Assembly (NCBI GenBank): GCA_965153355.1
Contig: OZ231126.1
Span: 60,760,001-60,824,000 of the forward strand
Direction of reading: 5' to 3'
Source: Flaccisagitta enflata
Lineage: Eukaryota; Chaetognatha; Sagittoidea; Aphragmophora
Length of the DNA stretch: 64,000 bases
The notes under the pieces are model-generated. The model saw nothing but the letters and a program-made list of their open reading frames with translations. It searched no databases and was not told where the DNA came from. Positions 1 through 10,620 of this stretch are shown here, piece after piece (within the stretch, counting starts at the first letter, position 1; each line of letters begins with the position of its first letter). A program made the translations under genes and the position numbers.

Positions 1-1289
1 GAGGTAGCTCGTCTTCTCCATCTACCTTCTTCGCTTTACGACGGTTTCTGCGACTTGATCCTTTTTGAGCAGTTCCGTCATGTTCGTCGCAGGGCGCACA
101 ACTATCCTCATACATATCAGCCGGTTCAGTTGATTTCGACGCTACAGCAGCGCCATTTTCGATTACATTATCTCGCTTAGTGGATAGGACAGGAGCAACG
201 GCAGGGACATTTTTCAGGGAATAAGCAGTGTCCTCAAGCGCGCCGACCACGGAATTGTCATTGATCTCGGCGGGACTATCCTCAGTGCTATTGTCAAGGG
301 TCCCTCCAAACAAATTCGGAGCGCCCTTGGCAGCTTTGTTGTCGTCAGAAGCGACGGGTTCATTTTTCTTTCCTTGTTTCTTCCTCGTTTGGACCTTTTT
401 CTTTCGCGGCGGAGCAGCGGGTTTTCGTTTATTCTGCGATAGAGTCGGTGCTTGACCAGAAAGTTGTTCATCTTCAGTCTCAGGTTGTGCGATGTCATCA
501 TTGGCGTTCTCGCTTTGTTGTTCCTCCGAATTAGACCTCTTGTCCTCCGAATTGTTATCAAAGTTGTTGGCCAAGTCGACAGGAGACGCCTCCGCGTAAT
601 CGGAGGCTTTCGAGGCACCTGATTTCAATGAAAACGAAGCTAAAGAAAATGACGGAACAATTGCCTCATTTGTGTCACAGTATTCCTCTTAATAAAGATA
701 ACGATACGATCCGGAAGGCTACTGCAGGTGACTGAGCGATTTAGCCGTCAAGTGCCGCATCTCAAAAGACAATCTGAGAAAACGATCAAAGTCACTCTCA
801 GACAACTTGGTAGCGAAAGGTCACTGATCAATACTGAATGGTTACAATACACACCCGCGTCTGTTTCCTTGGTAGCTTCCTCTGAGCTGACAGCATCATT
901 CGAGCGGTCAACAACGGCAACCGCAGGAGGCGGTCTTGGCGTTGATCTGAACGCCGTGAAAAAGTTTGGTGGAGCAGTAACTCTGACTTTCTTCCAATAA
1001 TCGTAGAATTCCTGTGCCGCGGGTGTCGACTCAACGTCGACTGCCTAAAGAAAGCAATGAGGACATCTATTTGATTGAAGCCAAGGTCACTTTTGCCATG
1101 TCACTGACGCATACGTATCATATGCACATCCACAACCCAAGTTTTTACTTCATCCTGATGTTGAATCCGGAGATGATGCTTCAAAAGTTTTGGATCGCAC
1201 AAGGAAATCTTGCAGTGAGAACATTGAAAAGTAGAGATCTTGCGACAAAATTCCTGCTGGAATTTAAAGATAGCCGCGTACTGCGGAAG
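1..1289 (-). CDS. Unidentified C2H2 zinc-finger protein, 3' part, runs off left edge
   Basis: Three exons read on the minus strand: 1289-1149, 1044-855 and 639 to the window edge. Junction phases agree (0/0, then 1/1). Splice sites seen are ttatcccag acceptor, GAA|gtaaaa donor, ctttctttag acceptor, GCGG|gtgtgt donor and ttttctttag acceptor. The first exon encodes one zinc finger, CSHC...HHLRIQH (C-x2-C-x12-H-x4-H). The second gives a short segment with EFYDYWKK. The third is a long low-complexity stretch rich in Ser, Asn, Asp and Glu, with a Lys/Arg cluster (PPRKKK, TRKKQGKK) and a second basic cluster (RRNRRKAKK) near the edge; both could be nuclear localisation signals. There is no stop codon in this frame down to base 1. 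I do not recognise the family. A nuclear DNA- or chromatin-associated role is only inferred from the finger and basic clusters. Confidence 0.6.
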
Positions 1290-1428
1290 CTGGGATAAGA
1301 CGGACATTTCGAGATGCCCCCAAAAATATGTCCCTGGATTTCAAGTAAAATGGCAGACGTAGCTCGATGAATTCCTGTTATCGAACCAGCATTTCGGCTT
1401 GGTGTAATTAACTCGACTCAAGCTCAAC

Positions 1429-1651
1429 CGGTTTTGATAAGAGAAGTGGAGAGAAAAATGCGGGTTGGTTGATGAGCTTATCTCGCGAAGCAGATGTCTC
1501 TCGACCATATCCTGAGTCGGCACTCTTGATTGCCAGATCATAGACAACATTCAACATTCGACCATTCGACCATATCCTGAGTCGGCACTCTTGATTGCCA
1601 GATCATAGACAACATTCAACATTCCTTCTTCGGGAGTTATACAATTTTCAG
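1429..1651 (-). pseudogene. Frame-broken upstream exon of the zinc-finger gene
   Basis: Immediately upstream of the zinc-finger exon lies an exon-like stretch, entered at a ctgattag acceptor (exon from 1651) and left at CCG|gttgag (1429). As written it is 223 nt and meets a stop in frame. If one copy of the internal 65-bp tandem duplication is ignored, the length is 158 nt. It then starts with 2 nt of a codon, carries 52 uninterrupted codons (beginning ENCITPEEGML, ending SPLLLSKP) and exits in phase 0, which is the phase the next exon needs. The break could be real, allelic or an assembly fault. Confidence 0.45.
1502..1626. repeat. 65-bp perfect tandem duplication
   Basis: The stretch beginning cgaccatatcctgagtcgg occurs at 1502 and again at 1567, an offset of 65 bp. 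The shared sequence is identical for about 58 bp before the copies diverge after acaacattcaacattc. The junction has a short cattcgac microrepeat. The offset is not a multiple of three. Confidence 0.9.
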
Positions 1652-2985
1652 CTAATCAGGAACTCAAAAAGTGTCAGATTTCCCTCATACAGTAGGCCGT
1701 AGACATACAGGTTTGACAAAGAAGCGACGGTCTTTTGTTTCTGTGGGCTTTCTCTCACTATGGTAACCACTAAAACATATTTCCAGAATTATTCTGAGAA
1801 TGTCCCTCTTACTTAAGCGGAATATGAAATCTCCATAGTTCAAATGCAAACCATAAACAGTCCCAGTTTCATGGATGACAAATTTTAATCGGAGCAAGAT
1901 GATGAGCGGACGGATGGAGAACGGCAATCCGCCCCGGTCAGTCGTGAAGGGGGACGTCATGATGAGCAAAGGGCCGTGGATGAGTCAGGTACGAGTATCA
2001 GGATTTTTGTTACTGCTTGTCATGTTGCTTACAATGAGTTTTGTATGCAGTGTTGTACTGTTGTTTTTGTTGATATTGTTTTTGAAAAAAACAGACAATG
2101 CAAACCCGAGCAACCGAGTAACCGAGTAACCCCGGGCTTCTCTTGGTTTAATTTCATCTCAAACTACCCAGTGATGGATACATGACATTACATGCATTCT
2201 CAAATGTATTTTCAAATGTTGAATCCACCCTTTTTCAACAAGGAAAGGCCAAGAGATGTCCAACAGATGCGTCCTGTTTAGATGTAAGATATTAAGATAC
2301 AAACTATTAGGATATAAAGATATGAAGGTATAATGATATGAAGATAATGAGATAAATAGAAAAATATAAACAGATTCCTCCCTTACCCCCCCTCCTTGCT
2401 ACTCATCCTCACCAAGAGACATGAAGGGACTGGAAGGGACATGGAGAGAAATGGAGAGATCTGGAGAGACATGAACAGACATAAGGAAACAAGAGTAGAC
2501 ATGAGAGACATGAGGAGACATGAGGAGACATATGAAACTTAAGAGAAATAAGGGACAAGAGAAATAAGGGACAAGAGAAATAAGAGACTAGAGTTAAGAG
2601 ACAAGAGACATAAGAGACATGGGAGAAAAAAAGACAAGAGACAAAAGAGACAAAAGAGAAGAGATATAAGGAGACATCAAGAGACATGAGGAAAAATGTT
2701 GAGAAAACCTTAGAAGTCGCGTTTGGAAATTTTCGCGTGACGGACAGACCAAGGGACACACCCTCTTATAGAGATGAGAAGACGCATCTAAAAACACGTT
2801 TCTACAGAATACCCTTGGGAAAATACGCAAATCCCAGACAGTCTGTACACCTTGCTGAATGTGCATGCGTATACAAACTTGAAATGCCTTTCGCCTTTTA
2901 GGTGGAACGGGAGATTTAGAATCTAGATTCAAAAGCAAGTTGCTACTTTAGCCATACGGGTTCCTTCATTTAAATGTTTACTAAT
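1652..2985. other. Intergenic or upstream intron, no gene recognised
   Basis: 1685-1969 on the minus strand is open (for example GYHSERKPTETKDRRFF) and may hold further exons of the zinc-finger gene. Possible splice sites exist (ttctcag acceptor, CCT|gtatgt donor), but the reading frame cannot be fixed. 2280-2380 is ATA-rich. 2405-2700 is purine-rich. A decayed family H element end (acggaca...cctcttatagag plus imperfect hairpin) lies at 2738-2796. Confidence 0.4.
2405..2700. repeat. Purine-rich low-complexity tract
   Basis: Nearly all A and G on the plus strand, made of irregular agacatgaggagacat and gacaagagaaataagg repeats. The opposite strand has long stop-free frames rich in Ser, Phe and Leu, which are composition artefacts. 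Confidence 0.85.
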
Positions 2986-5897
2986 ATGCAGTACAACGTC
3001 ATCATGAACATGAACTCGCATTACCAGAGGCTATCGAAGGTTAAAAGTTCCATCGATACATCAGCGCCAAAAAGTCTTTCAACTAACACCAGAAAAAGGT
3101 AGGACCATCAATTGACTATCAACCGTGCCACAAACAAGATTGTGCTGCATCTCTTCCCCGTCTCTCCCATAATGATACTGAACTAATTTTCTTACGATAT
3201 ATTACATACCTCTCCAGAGATTCCGTGAATCGTTCCCTGGCCTTGGGTTTGGATGTTCCCAGAAGCAGTCGTACTCCTACCTCGTCGCGGCCCCAAACGG
3301 CGCGTCCCCAGTCAGCCCGACCGCCGTCATCACGTCTCGCGCCATCCTCTTCCCGTTCTGAAAAAATGAGACCAAAAACCTCCAGACAGCCATCGCAGGG
3401 CTGGAGTTACCAAGAACCCCTCGCAGGTGAGCAAGTAAAACGTACAGAATCATTTAGTTCATAAAACTCTGATACGGAATGCAACGCCAACATGTAACCC
3501 CTTTAGTCGCGTTCACGCGACTCAACAACCCGCTTTGTCCGTCGGTCGGTCTGCCATCTGGTAACACTATTTATCACTGCCCCCGGCCTGCCGCACGCGA
3601 CTTGGGGAGCCGTGTATCCGCTGTATCCGGCCTTCACTACCCTCTCACAGCAAGATCCGGAGAAATTTAACATTACTGTAGGTTTCTTCATTGTTTTGTA
3701 TAGAATCTGAGCTCTATTTACTGGAACAAATAAATATAAAATCTTGTCAAGAGCGCTTTTTGAGATTTTCATAAAAATTGATGGTTTGTACCCTTTTTTT
3801 CAATGTAGATTCTACTGGGTATTTTGAAAATCATTTTTGACAGCATATTTGAATTCCTGGTGAAATTTCCATTCATTTGATAGGTCGCACTATATAATTT
3901 TATCCGAAAATGCAATTTCCCATTTTTAAGCCACCGTTACAATTTTGCAACGGTGGCTTAAAAACTGAAAATCTTATTTCTATGTAAAAGCATATGTTGT
4001 GACCTATCAAATGAATGGAAATTTCACCAGGAATACGAATTTGCTGACAAAAAGTATTTCTGAAATACCCAGTTGAATCTACAGGAAAAAGAAGGCTTAA
4101 AACCACAAATTTTTATGAAAATCTCCAAAAGCGCTCTTGACAAGATTTTATCTTCATTAGTTCCAGTAAATAGAGCTCAGATTCTATACAAAACAATGAA
4201 AAAACCTACAGTAATGTTACTTTTCACCTGATCTTGCTATGAGAGGGCAGTGCCTTGTTAACCAGAAATTCGCAAAGATTTCAGGGGGAAAAGAGGCGAT
4301 TCAGAAAAATGAAACACTCTTGATCATCTTTTCACCTTATTAGCCCCGTCGACCGACGACCAACTCGAGGCTCAACTGCAGGCGTTGCAACTTCTCAAAT
4401 CTGAGGACTTTGAAGGTGACGCGGGAGGCGTCGACGTGGAAGCAAAAGAGCAAGTTCAGCGCGAGAAAGACGCGCTGGCAGAGAGACTCATTCTGATGTA
4501 TGGCGGAGGCGGCGACGCCGGGTCGCAACCAACACCGATGGATCCATCGGGAATGACCTCCGGACATGGGAGTGGCAGTCATCGGATAGACAGAACTCAG
4601 AGATCGATGAGCCAGCAACAGCGGCTACAACAGCAACCACCTCATCGCCAGCGATCGCGTCCGACGCGATCAGGGGACGTCCTGGAATCACGCGCACACG
4701 TTTTTACGGCCACGGAAAAAGACTTTTCTCCAAGGATACTCAACAAACCTAAAGTCGCCTCCAGACTCACGCAATCGAAACACTATTATCGACCGAAACC
4801 AAAACCGCCGATAAAACCGTCGATGCTGGCGGGTGAGCATATTCCCGGACTTGCATTTAACTGCTGTAAATTAAAGTCGCCTTGAATATGTAAGCCGAAA
4901 TCATGTCACACTCACCTTTTTCTCATGCTCGCGCCATTCCTCCACGTAGGATCGTCCTTGATTAGCGTCGGCGACCATGCGGGCAATGGCGATACCAGAA
5001 GTTCGACGCCGCTCGAAGATTGGCGCTTGTCGAGGGATGATGACGAACGATTCGAGACGAATAACTCCGAGGACGTTCCTAAGTTGGACATCTCGCTGGA
5101 CCAGGTGAAAATAAAAGGGTGATGCGTAAGTTTGTTTTTTTATACAGCATGAATAAATCATTAGCCGCGACTTGATTTGAGCACCGCACATACGTTTGAA
5201 TGATAGAATGTCCTTTTCTCAGGATAATTTGCGTTGGCTCAAGCGTCAAGAGAGCCTAAAAAGTCAACGACAGCGAAAAATTTCGAACGAACTCAGTCTG
5301 GCCAGTTTGACTGAGGAACAAGCCGAGGATGTTCAGGACGAAACTACGACGACAGAAACTAGAGAGAGAGCGACAAACGAGCGAAATAACGGGTCAACCA
5401 AAGAAAATACGGATAATGAAAAAATGGACGATGTCCAGCCTAAAGTCTCGACTGAAGACACGTCGGGAGATAACGTAGAGATTAAGCCGGCAGTCGAAAG
5501 TCAGGAAAATATAGACGCCGTAGCTGCTGCATCAGCGGCGGAAGTAAATGCCGCAGAGGACGAAGACGATTACGACGCTTCCGTGGAAGAGAAAGAACTT
5601 ACTTACCTAAACTTTATTCGAGACGTGACGTCGGATCTTTTGTCGACGGGGCGACTTTCCGAACGAATTCTGGCGGAGATATTCAAACGACACGTGGAGG
5701 AATACGGCGAAGACAAGATTCCCCCCCAGAAAGCCGAGGAACTCCACCGCCAATTGAGAAAGGACGTGGGCTTAGGGGGAGCTGGCTCTGAAGCGGATGA
5801 GGGGGAAGGACTGACAAAGACGCTCGTGAAAGACATGGACGCCCTGTTGATGGATGGAGAGGAAGGAAAAGCAGGGGATGGTGAAGGAGAAAATTGA
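2986..5897 (+). CDS. SPATA7: SPATA7 orthologue (ciliary transition-zone protein)
   Basis: Five exons with matching phases: 2986-3098, 3218-3426, 4344-4832, 4950-5104 and 5223-5897, giving about 546 residues (human SPATA7 is about 600). Three conserved blocks identify it: the N-terminal SHYQRLSKVKSSIDTSAPKS block; a middle block around residues 222-260 (FSPRILNKP...SKHYYRPK); and the C-terminal EEKELTYLNFIRDVTSDLL block around residues 444-485, matching the EEELLYL.FIEDVTDEIL region of the family. The rest is disordered (Ser/Pro/Arg-rich, then acidic). SPATA7 is known to act at the connecting cilium or transition zone with RPGRIP1. The start is uncertain: ATG 2986 is used, but atgcag at 2986-2991 could instead be an acceptor in the same frame, with an earlier first exon. 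Intron 2 carries a foldback element and a family H copy. No clear AATAAA follows the stop. Confidence 0.88.
3506..3645 (-). mobile_element. Family H short element in SPATA7 intron
   Basis: On the minus strand the element runs from ggccggatacagcgg through aagtcgcgtgc (near 3592-3602), then a tract containing gaccgacc, to the hairpin AGTCGCGTGAACGCGACT at 3523-3506. It is shorter than other copies. Confidence 0.6.
3669..4218. mobile_element. Foldback element, about 550 bp
   Basis: Almost the whole length is an inverted repeat: aacattactgtaggttt at the left and aaacctacagtaatgtt at the right, with arms meeting at a perfect hairpin around 3929-3961 (taagccaccgttacaa / ttgcaacggtggctta). It sits in SPATA7 intron 2. 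No coding capacity is seen. Confidence 0.8.
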
Positions 5898-7078
5898 AAT
5901 ACTTCTTTTTGTGAAATAGTTACATTTCAAAACTAGAAACTCAATTTAATTCTGTCCAAAACCACCCAAGCCTTGGGCCAAGGGGTTGAAAGTTGAAGTT
6001 GATCAACTGAAATGTTATCTGAGAATACTTCTTTACACTTTAATGGGCTTTTATAAGTGCTATACACTGTGCCGTATCTCTACGAAAAGTGAAAACAGGG
6101 CCAACTTTGGGGGGTCAAAAATTGATTTTGAGAAATACGCATCAACATTGATTTAGAGGGCGAGGAAAAACGTAAACTAAGACCAAACCAACATTTTTGG
6201 ACATTTTTTGGCGCTACAGTGACGTCACGACCCTCTCAAAGTCGAAAATCGATGAATTTTTTGAGGGAAAAATGGACTTGTTTGTCGAGAGATACGGATG
6301 AAAAAATAGTCACTGTGGCCCTAAAAATTGTGTTTTTGACATGCGGATTTTTTTGCTGGTTAGCTCTTGAGCACCTTTATCGATGTGAGAAAAAAATTTG
6401 GATATAGGTTTTGAATTTTGGGGCAAAAATTGAAAAAATTCAAATTTTAGGGTTTTTTTTTGTCTCAAAATGTAAAATAAGTAGTTCTGAAACTCATATA
6501 GCCCCAGAAAGTCCCAGAAATTTTTTTGCAGAATTTGATACCCCTATTAATGTACAATCAGGGGACCAGTGTTGATTTGTTTGGTTCCTGGCGGTCCTTC
6601 AGCCATTTTTGACCATTTTTAGCAACATACGAAAAATGTCATTTTTGGTAAAAAACAAATCAAATTATCTCTTAACAAAATTGACTGAGGATGTCAATTT
6701 TTGGCACAAGACTATGTCTATACATTATGTTTGATGTCTTGGATCCAAATTATGCAGTCAATTTGCAGACCGGCCCAACTACCCTACCGACAAGAAATTT
6801 GAAAAATGGGTATAAACTGGTCAAAAATTTTCAAATTAAGCTGAAAAGTTGCATACAGGTGGATTTGGACCTGTGAAATTATTTGCTCTTGTTTAAATGT
6901 GAGTGGGATGTGTTCTAAGTGCCTAAAAGTGGCCTGATTTTTGATGAAAAAATGGCAAAATTGGTCAAAATTTGAAAATCTGAAATTTCAGGGTTCAGAC
7001 CCCATCAAAGAGACTCATTTACATCAAAAACAATCAATTTGCACATTTTTTTAGATTTGGAGTCAATTTTTGGCTATT
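5898..7078. other. AT-rich non-coding DNA, no gene seen
   Basis: Starts with the SPATA7 3' flank. Further on it is dominated by A/T homopolymer runs and short ttttggcc or aaaatggc motifs that grade into the tandem array beginning near 7080. Short open frames lack splice sites or recognisable domains. Confidence 0.5.
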
Positions 7079-7079
7079 T

Positions 7080-7965
7080 TGAGCCGTTTTTGGCAAAAAA
7101 TGGCCTAAAATGGCCAAATTCAGCATTTTCTTCAAACTGATCGTTGTTATTCAGATTTTTTTTGCCAATCTCACTCATTCCACTTAAAATTAGGAAAAAT
7201 ATACTCATTGGGACCTTTAAAAACTTACATAGGGGCCATTACAGGCCAAAAACAGGTCAAAAATGGCCTAAAATGGCCAAAATTAGCATTTTCTTCTTAC
7301 TGATTGTTGTTATTCAAAATTTTTTTGCCAATCTCACTCATTCCACTTAGAACTAGGAAAAGTATACTCATTAGGACCTTTGAAAACTTACACCCGGGCC
7401 ATTACAGGCCAAAAACAGGCCAAAAATGGCCAAAAATGGCCTAAAATGGCCAAAATCAGCATTTTCTTCAAGGTGATCGTTGTTATTCAGAATCTTTTTG
7501 CCAATCTCACTCATTCCACTTAGAACTAGGAATAGTATACTCACTAGGACCCTTGAAAACCTATACCGGGGCCATAACAGGCCAAAAACAGGCCAAAAAA
7601 CAGCCTAAAATGGCCATAATCAGCATTTTCTTCAAACTGATCATTGTTATTCGGACTTTTTTTGCCAGTCTTATTCATTCTACACTGAACTAAGAAAAAT
7701 ATACTCATTTGGACCCTTCATCATTCATACCGGGGCCATAACAGGCCAAAAACAGGCCAAAAATGGCCTAAAATGGCGAAATCGGCCTTTTCTTCAATCT
7801 GATCATTGTTATTTGGAATTTGTTTGCCAATCTCACTCAAACCACTCAGAACTAGGAAAAATATACTCATTTGGACCATCAAACACTCATACCGGGGCCA
7901 TAACAGGCCAATAAATGATCTAATTTGCCATATTGACGAAATTTTACGGCGAAAAATGATTCTGA
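7080..7965. repeat. Tandem array, about 165-bp unit, five copies
   Basis: The phrase tgatcgttgttattcaga and close variants recur at about 7139, 7301, 7472, 7639 and 7800 (spacings about 162, 171, 167 and 161). Each is followed by ttgccaatctcactcattcc and a run of caggccaaaaacaggcc. Copies differ by scattered substitutions. Confidence 0.85.
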
Positions 7966-7969
7966 ATGA

Positions 7970-9910
7970 TGACGGATTGACTTGAATTTGTGCATGATGG
8001 TGTCTGAGTACCAGATTATCATTGTTTTGACTATTTTCTGTCAAAAGCAGCTGTTTGGTATTCAAAAAACAGTCAAAAATGCCTCTATAAAAGCTTTTTA
8101 TGGTATTTTACAAACATTTACGGCAATGAAATGAGACTCAAACCCAATTCAATGTTTTGAAACTCCGTAGTATGTGTGTCCCCGATTCAAATACACATTT
8201 TCTGGCAATTTTTTAGTAGTTGTCCATCTAAAAAGGAAGAAAACCCCTCAAAAATGTTCAAAAATGCCATTATGACGGTAGTTTACGGCATAAAAATATG
8301 CTGAATGATGACGGATTGACTTGAATTTGTGCATGATGGTGTCTCAGTGCCAGATTAACGTTGTTTGACCATTTTCTGACAGAAGCAGCGGTTTGGTAGT
8401 CAAAAAAACAGTCAAAAATGCCAATATAAAAGCTTTTTACGGCATTTTACAAACCTTTACGGACATGAAATGAGACTCAAACTCAACTCAATGTTTTGAA
8501 ACTGTAGTTTATGTGTCCAGGGTCCATGTACACATTTTCTGGCAATTTTCGAGTAGTTGTCCATCTACAACAGGAAGAATAGCAGCCCAAAGGCAGTAAG
8601 TGGTCAGCGGTACCCGTGCCCTGCTTGAGTAGTATGTGATTTAGGTTGAGGGGGAGCAGGGCAGCGGCCCCGAAGGGGACGAAGTCCTGTAGAACACAGG
8701 GGGAATCTGTCCGTCCGTCCATCCGTCCGTCCGTCCTTCTCTCAGCCTTCCTTCTGTCTAGGAAGCCCTGTTATTCAAACTCTCATTGAATTACATGGAG
8801 AAATGACAAAAGGCAGTATATGGACAAGGGTACCCCTGCTCTTCTTGAGAAGTTTGTAGGTTAAGTTGAGGGGGGAGCAGGCCAGGATCTAGGTCTCTGA
8901 GGCCAGAATCTGGGTCTCAGAGGCCAGGGTTGGAGTCTCTGAGGCCAGGATTTGGGTCTCTGAGGCCAGGATTTAGGGCCTTGAGGCCAGGTCCTGGGTC
9001 CTGGAGGCCAGAATCTGGGTCACAGAGAGCAAGATCTAGATCTCTGAGGCTAGGATTAGGGTTTTAGAGGCCAGAATCTGGGTATTAGAAACCAGGATCT
9101 AGATCTTAGGGGCCAAAATGATTGAATTTTGACCAAAATTCAGGTTTTCTAGCCAGAATTTAGCCATTTTGCTTGGATTTTGCCATTTTGCTTGGATTTG
9201 GGCCATTTTGCTTGGATTTGCACTCCAAAGAAGACAAAGCCCTGAGAATGGGGCGGGGGGGGGACGGACGTACGGACGTACGGACGTACGGACGGACGGA
9301 CGGACAGATTCCCCCTGTGTTCTACAGGACTTCGTCCCCTTCGGGGCCGCTGCCCAAAAACCCGCCATAAATGGTCAAAAATGCCATTTTGACAGCAGTT
9401 TACGGCGCAAAAATACGCTGAATGAAAATGTGTAGACTTGAATTTGTGCATGATAGTGTCTCAGTGCCAAATTGTCATTGTTTGACCATTTTCTTACAGA
9501 AGCAGCGGTTTGGTAGTCAAAAAACAGTCAAAAATGCCAATGTAAAGGCTTTTTACGGCATTTTACGAACATTTACGGCAATGAAATGAGACTCACACCC
9601 AACTCAATGTTTTGAAACTATGTAGTATGTGTGTCCCAGGTCTAAATACACATTTTCTGGCAATTTTTGAGTAGTTGTCCATCTACAACAGCAAGAAAAC
9701 CCCTGAAAACGGTAAAAAATGCCATTTTGACGGCAGTTTACGGCATAGAAATATGCTGAATAATGACGGGTGGGCCTGCATATATGCATGAATGTGTCTT
9801 AGTGCCAGAACGTATATAACGACCTGTATATAACAAAAGCAACGGTTTTAAACCAAAAAAACTGGCAAAAATGCCATTTTTATGGTATTTTACGGCATTA
9901 CGTGCGTCTA
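7970..9910. repeat. About 330-bp repeat, three to four copies, interrupted by a family M element
   Basis: The segment with cttgaatttgtgcatgat, aaaaacagtcaaaaatgcc, atgaaatgagactcaaac and acattttctggcaattt occurs at about 7975-8260, 8310-8570 and 9430-9720, with a partial copy from about 9770. The second and third copies are separated by the insertion described at 8590-9357. Confidence 0.75.
8590..9357. mobile_element. Family M element with hairpin ends and internal minisatellite
   Basis: Both ends carry the same hairpin unit in opposite orientation: ggcagcggccccgaagggg then tcctgtagaacacaggggg at 8660-8703, and its reverse complement at about 9308-9357. Inside each end is a (GTCC)n or (GGAC)n tract. 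The middle (8880-9115) is a roughly 20-bp array of ctctgaggccaggatttggg type. The left flank has ggtcagcggtacccgtgcc, the conserved outer segment of this family. No open reading frame of interest. Confidence 0.7.
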
Positions 9911-10254
9911 TCTGAACCGAATGTGCTCTATAACTTTTTTTGGCTTCTTTGGGATAGTTCCAATGGGCTTATGGCGAAAAATTGGGTCATTGGTCACTTT
10001 TGGGATTTCGCTTAGGGTGTACCTACATATGACACAGTGCTATATTTATCGTTTTAGGGGTGCCCATAACGACAAGCTAGACATCGACTGGGTCTCAGGG
10101 ACACTCAATCCTACCCGCTCTCATCAGTTTCATCAGCCAAATCGCCCAACATCTTTTTGCCAATTATGGCCATGACGGTTGTACTTCACACCACTCCATG
10201 CGATAGTAATCTATACGTAATGCCTAGTAGTAGCTTTTAATTTTTGGGTTAACT

Positions 10255-10620
10255 TTATGTAGATTGTGCCGACAGCAATATCCTTAGTTCACTGGATCCA
10301 CTCGATCTAATAGAACTGGGCCAGTCGAAACCATCTCCGTGTCGTGGGGCATTAATTTTTTTTCCACTGTTCACCGAATCTGTCAGCTTAATCAACAGTC
10401 TTGTCCTCTGTCTGGCACCATCACGAGCACTCTTCCCACGAATCTGCGTTAAATTAAACCATCCCTCGATAAACGTTTCCAGTTTTTTTTCTGCGAATAT
10501 AGGACATCCCAGACAGAATGCATTATCATGAAAGTATAAAAGAGGTTTCTCAAACTGACCATCGACATCCTCTAGGACCAAAACGATTGTTGTTTTATAT
10601 ATTTTTTGAAAAATGTGCAA
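10255..10620 (-). pseudogene. Open frame of unknown origin inside foldback region
   Basis: A 121-codon frame on the minus strand with fairly balanced composition (contains EDVDGQFEKPLLYFHDNAF and FIEGWFNLTQIRGK). Its 5' part overlaps the left arm of the 10480-12960 inverted repeat; the matching right arm is frame-disrupted. It may be a captured or decayed coding fragment. I do not recognise it, and it has no clear splice or start context. Confidence 0.2.
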
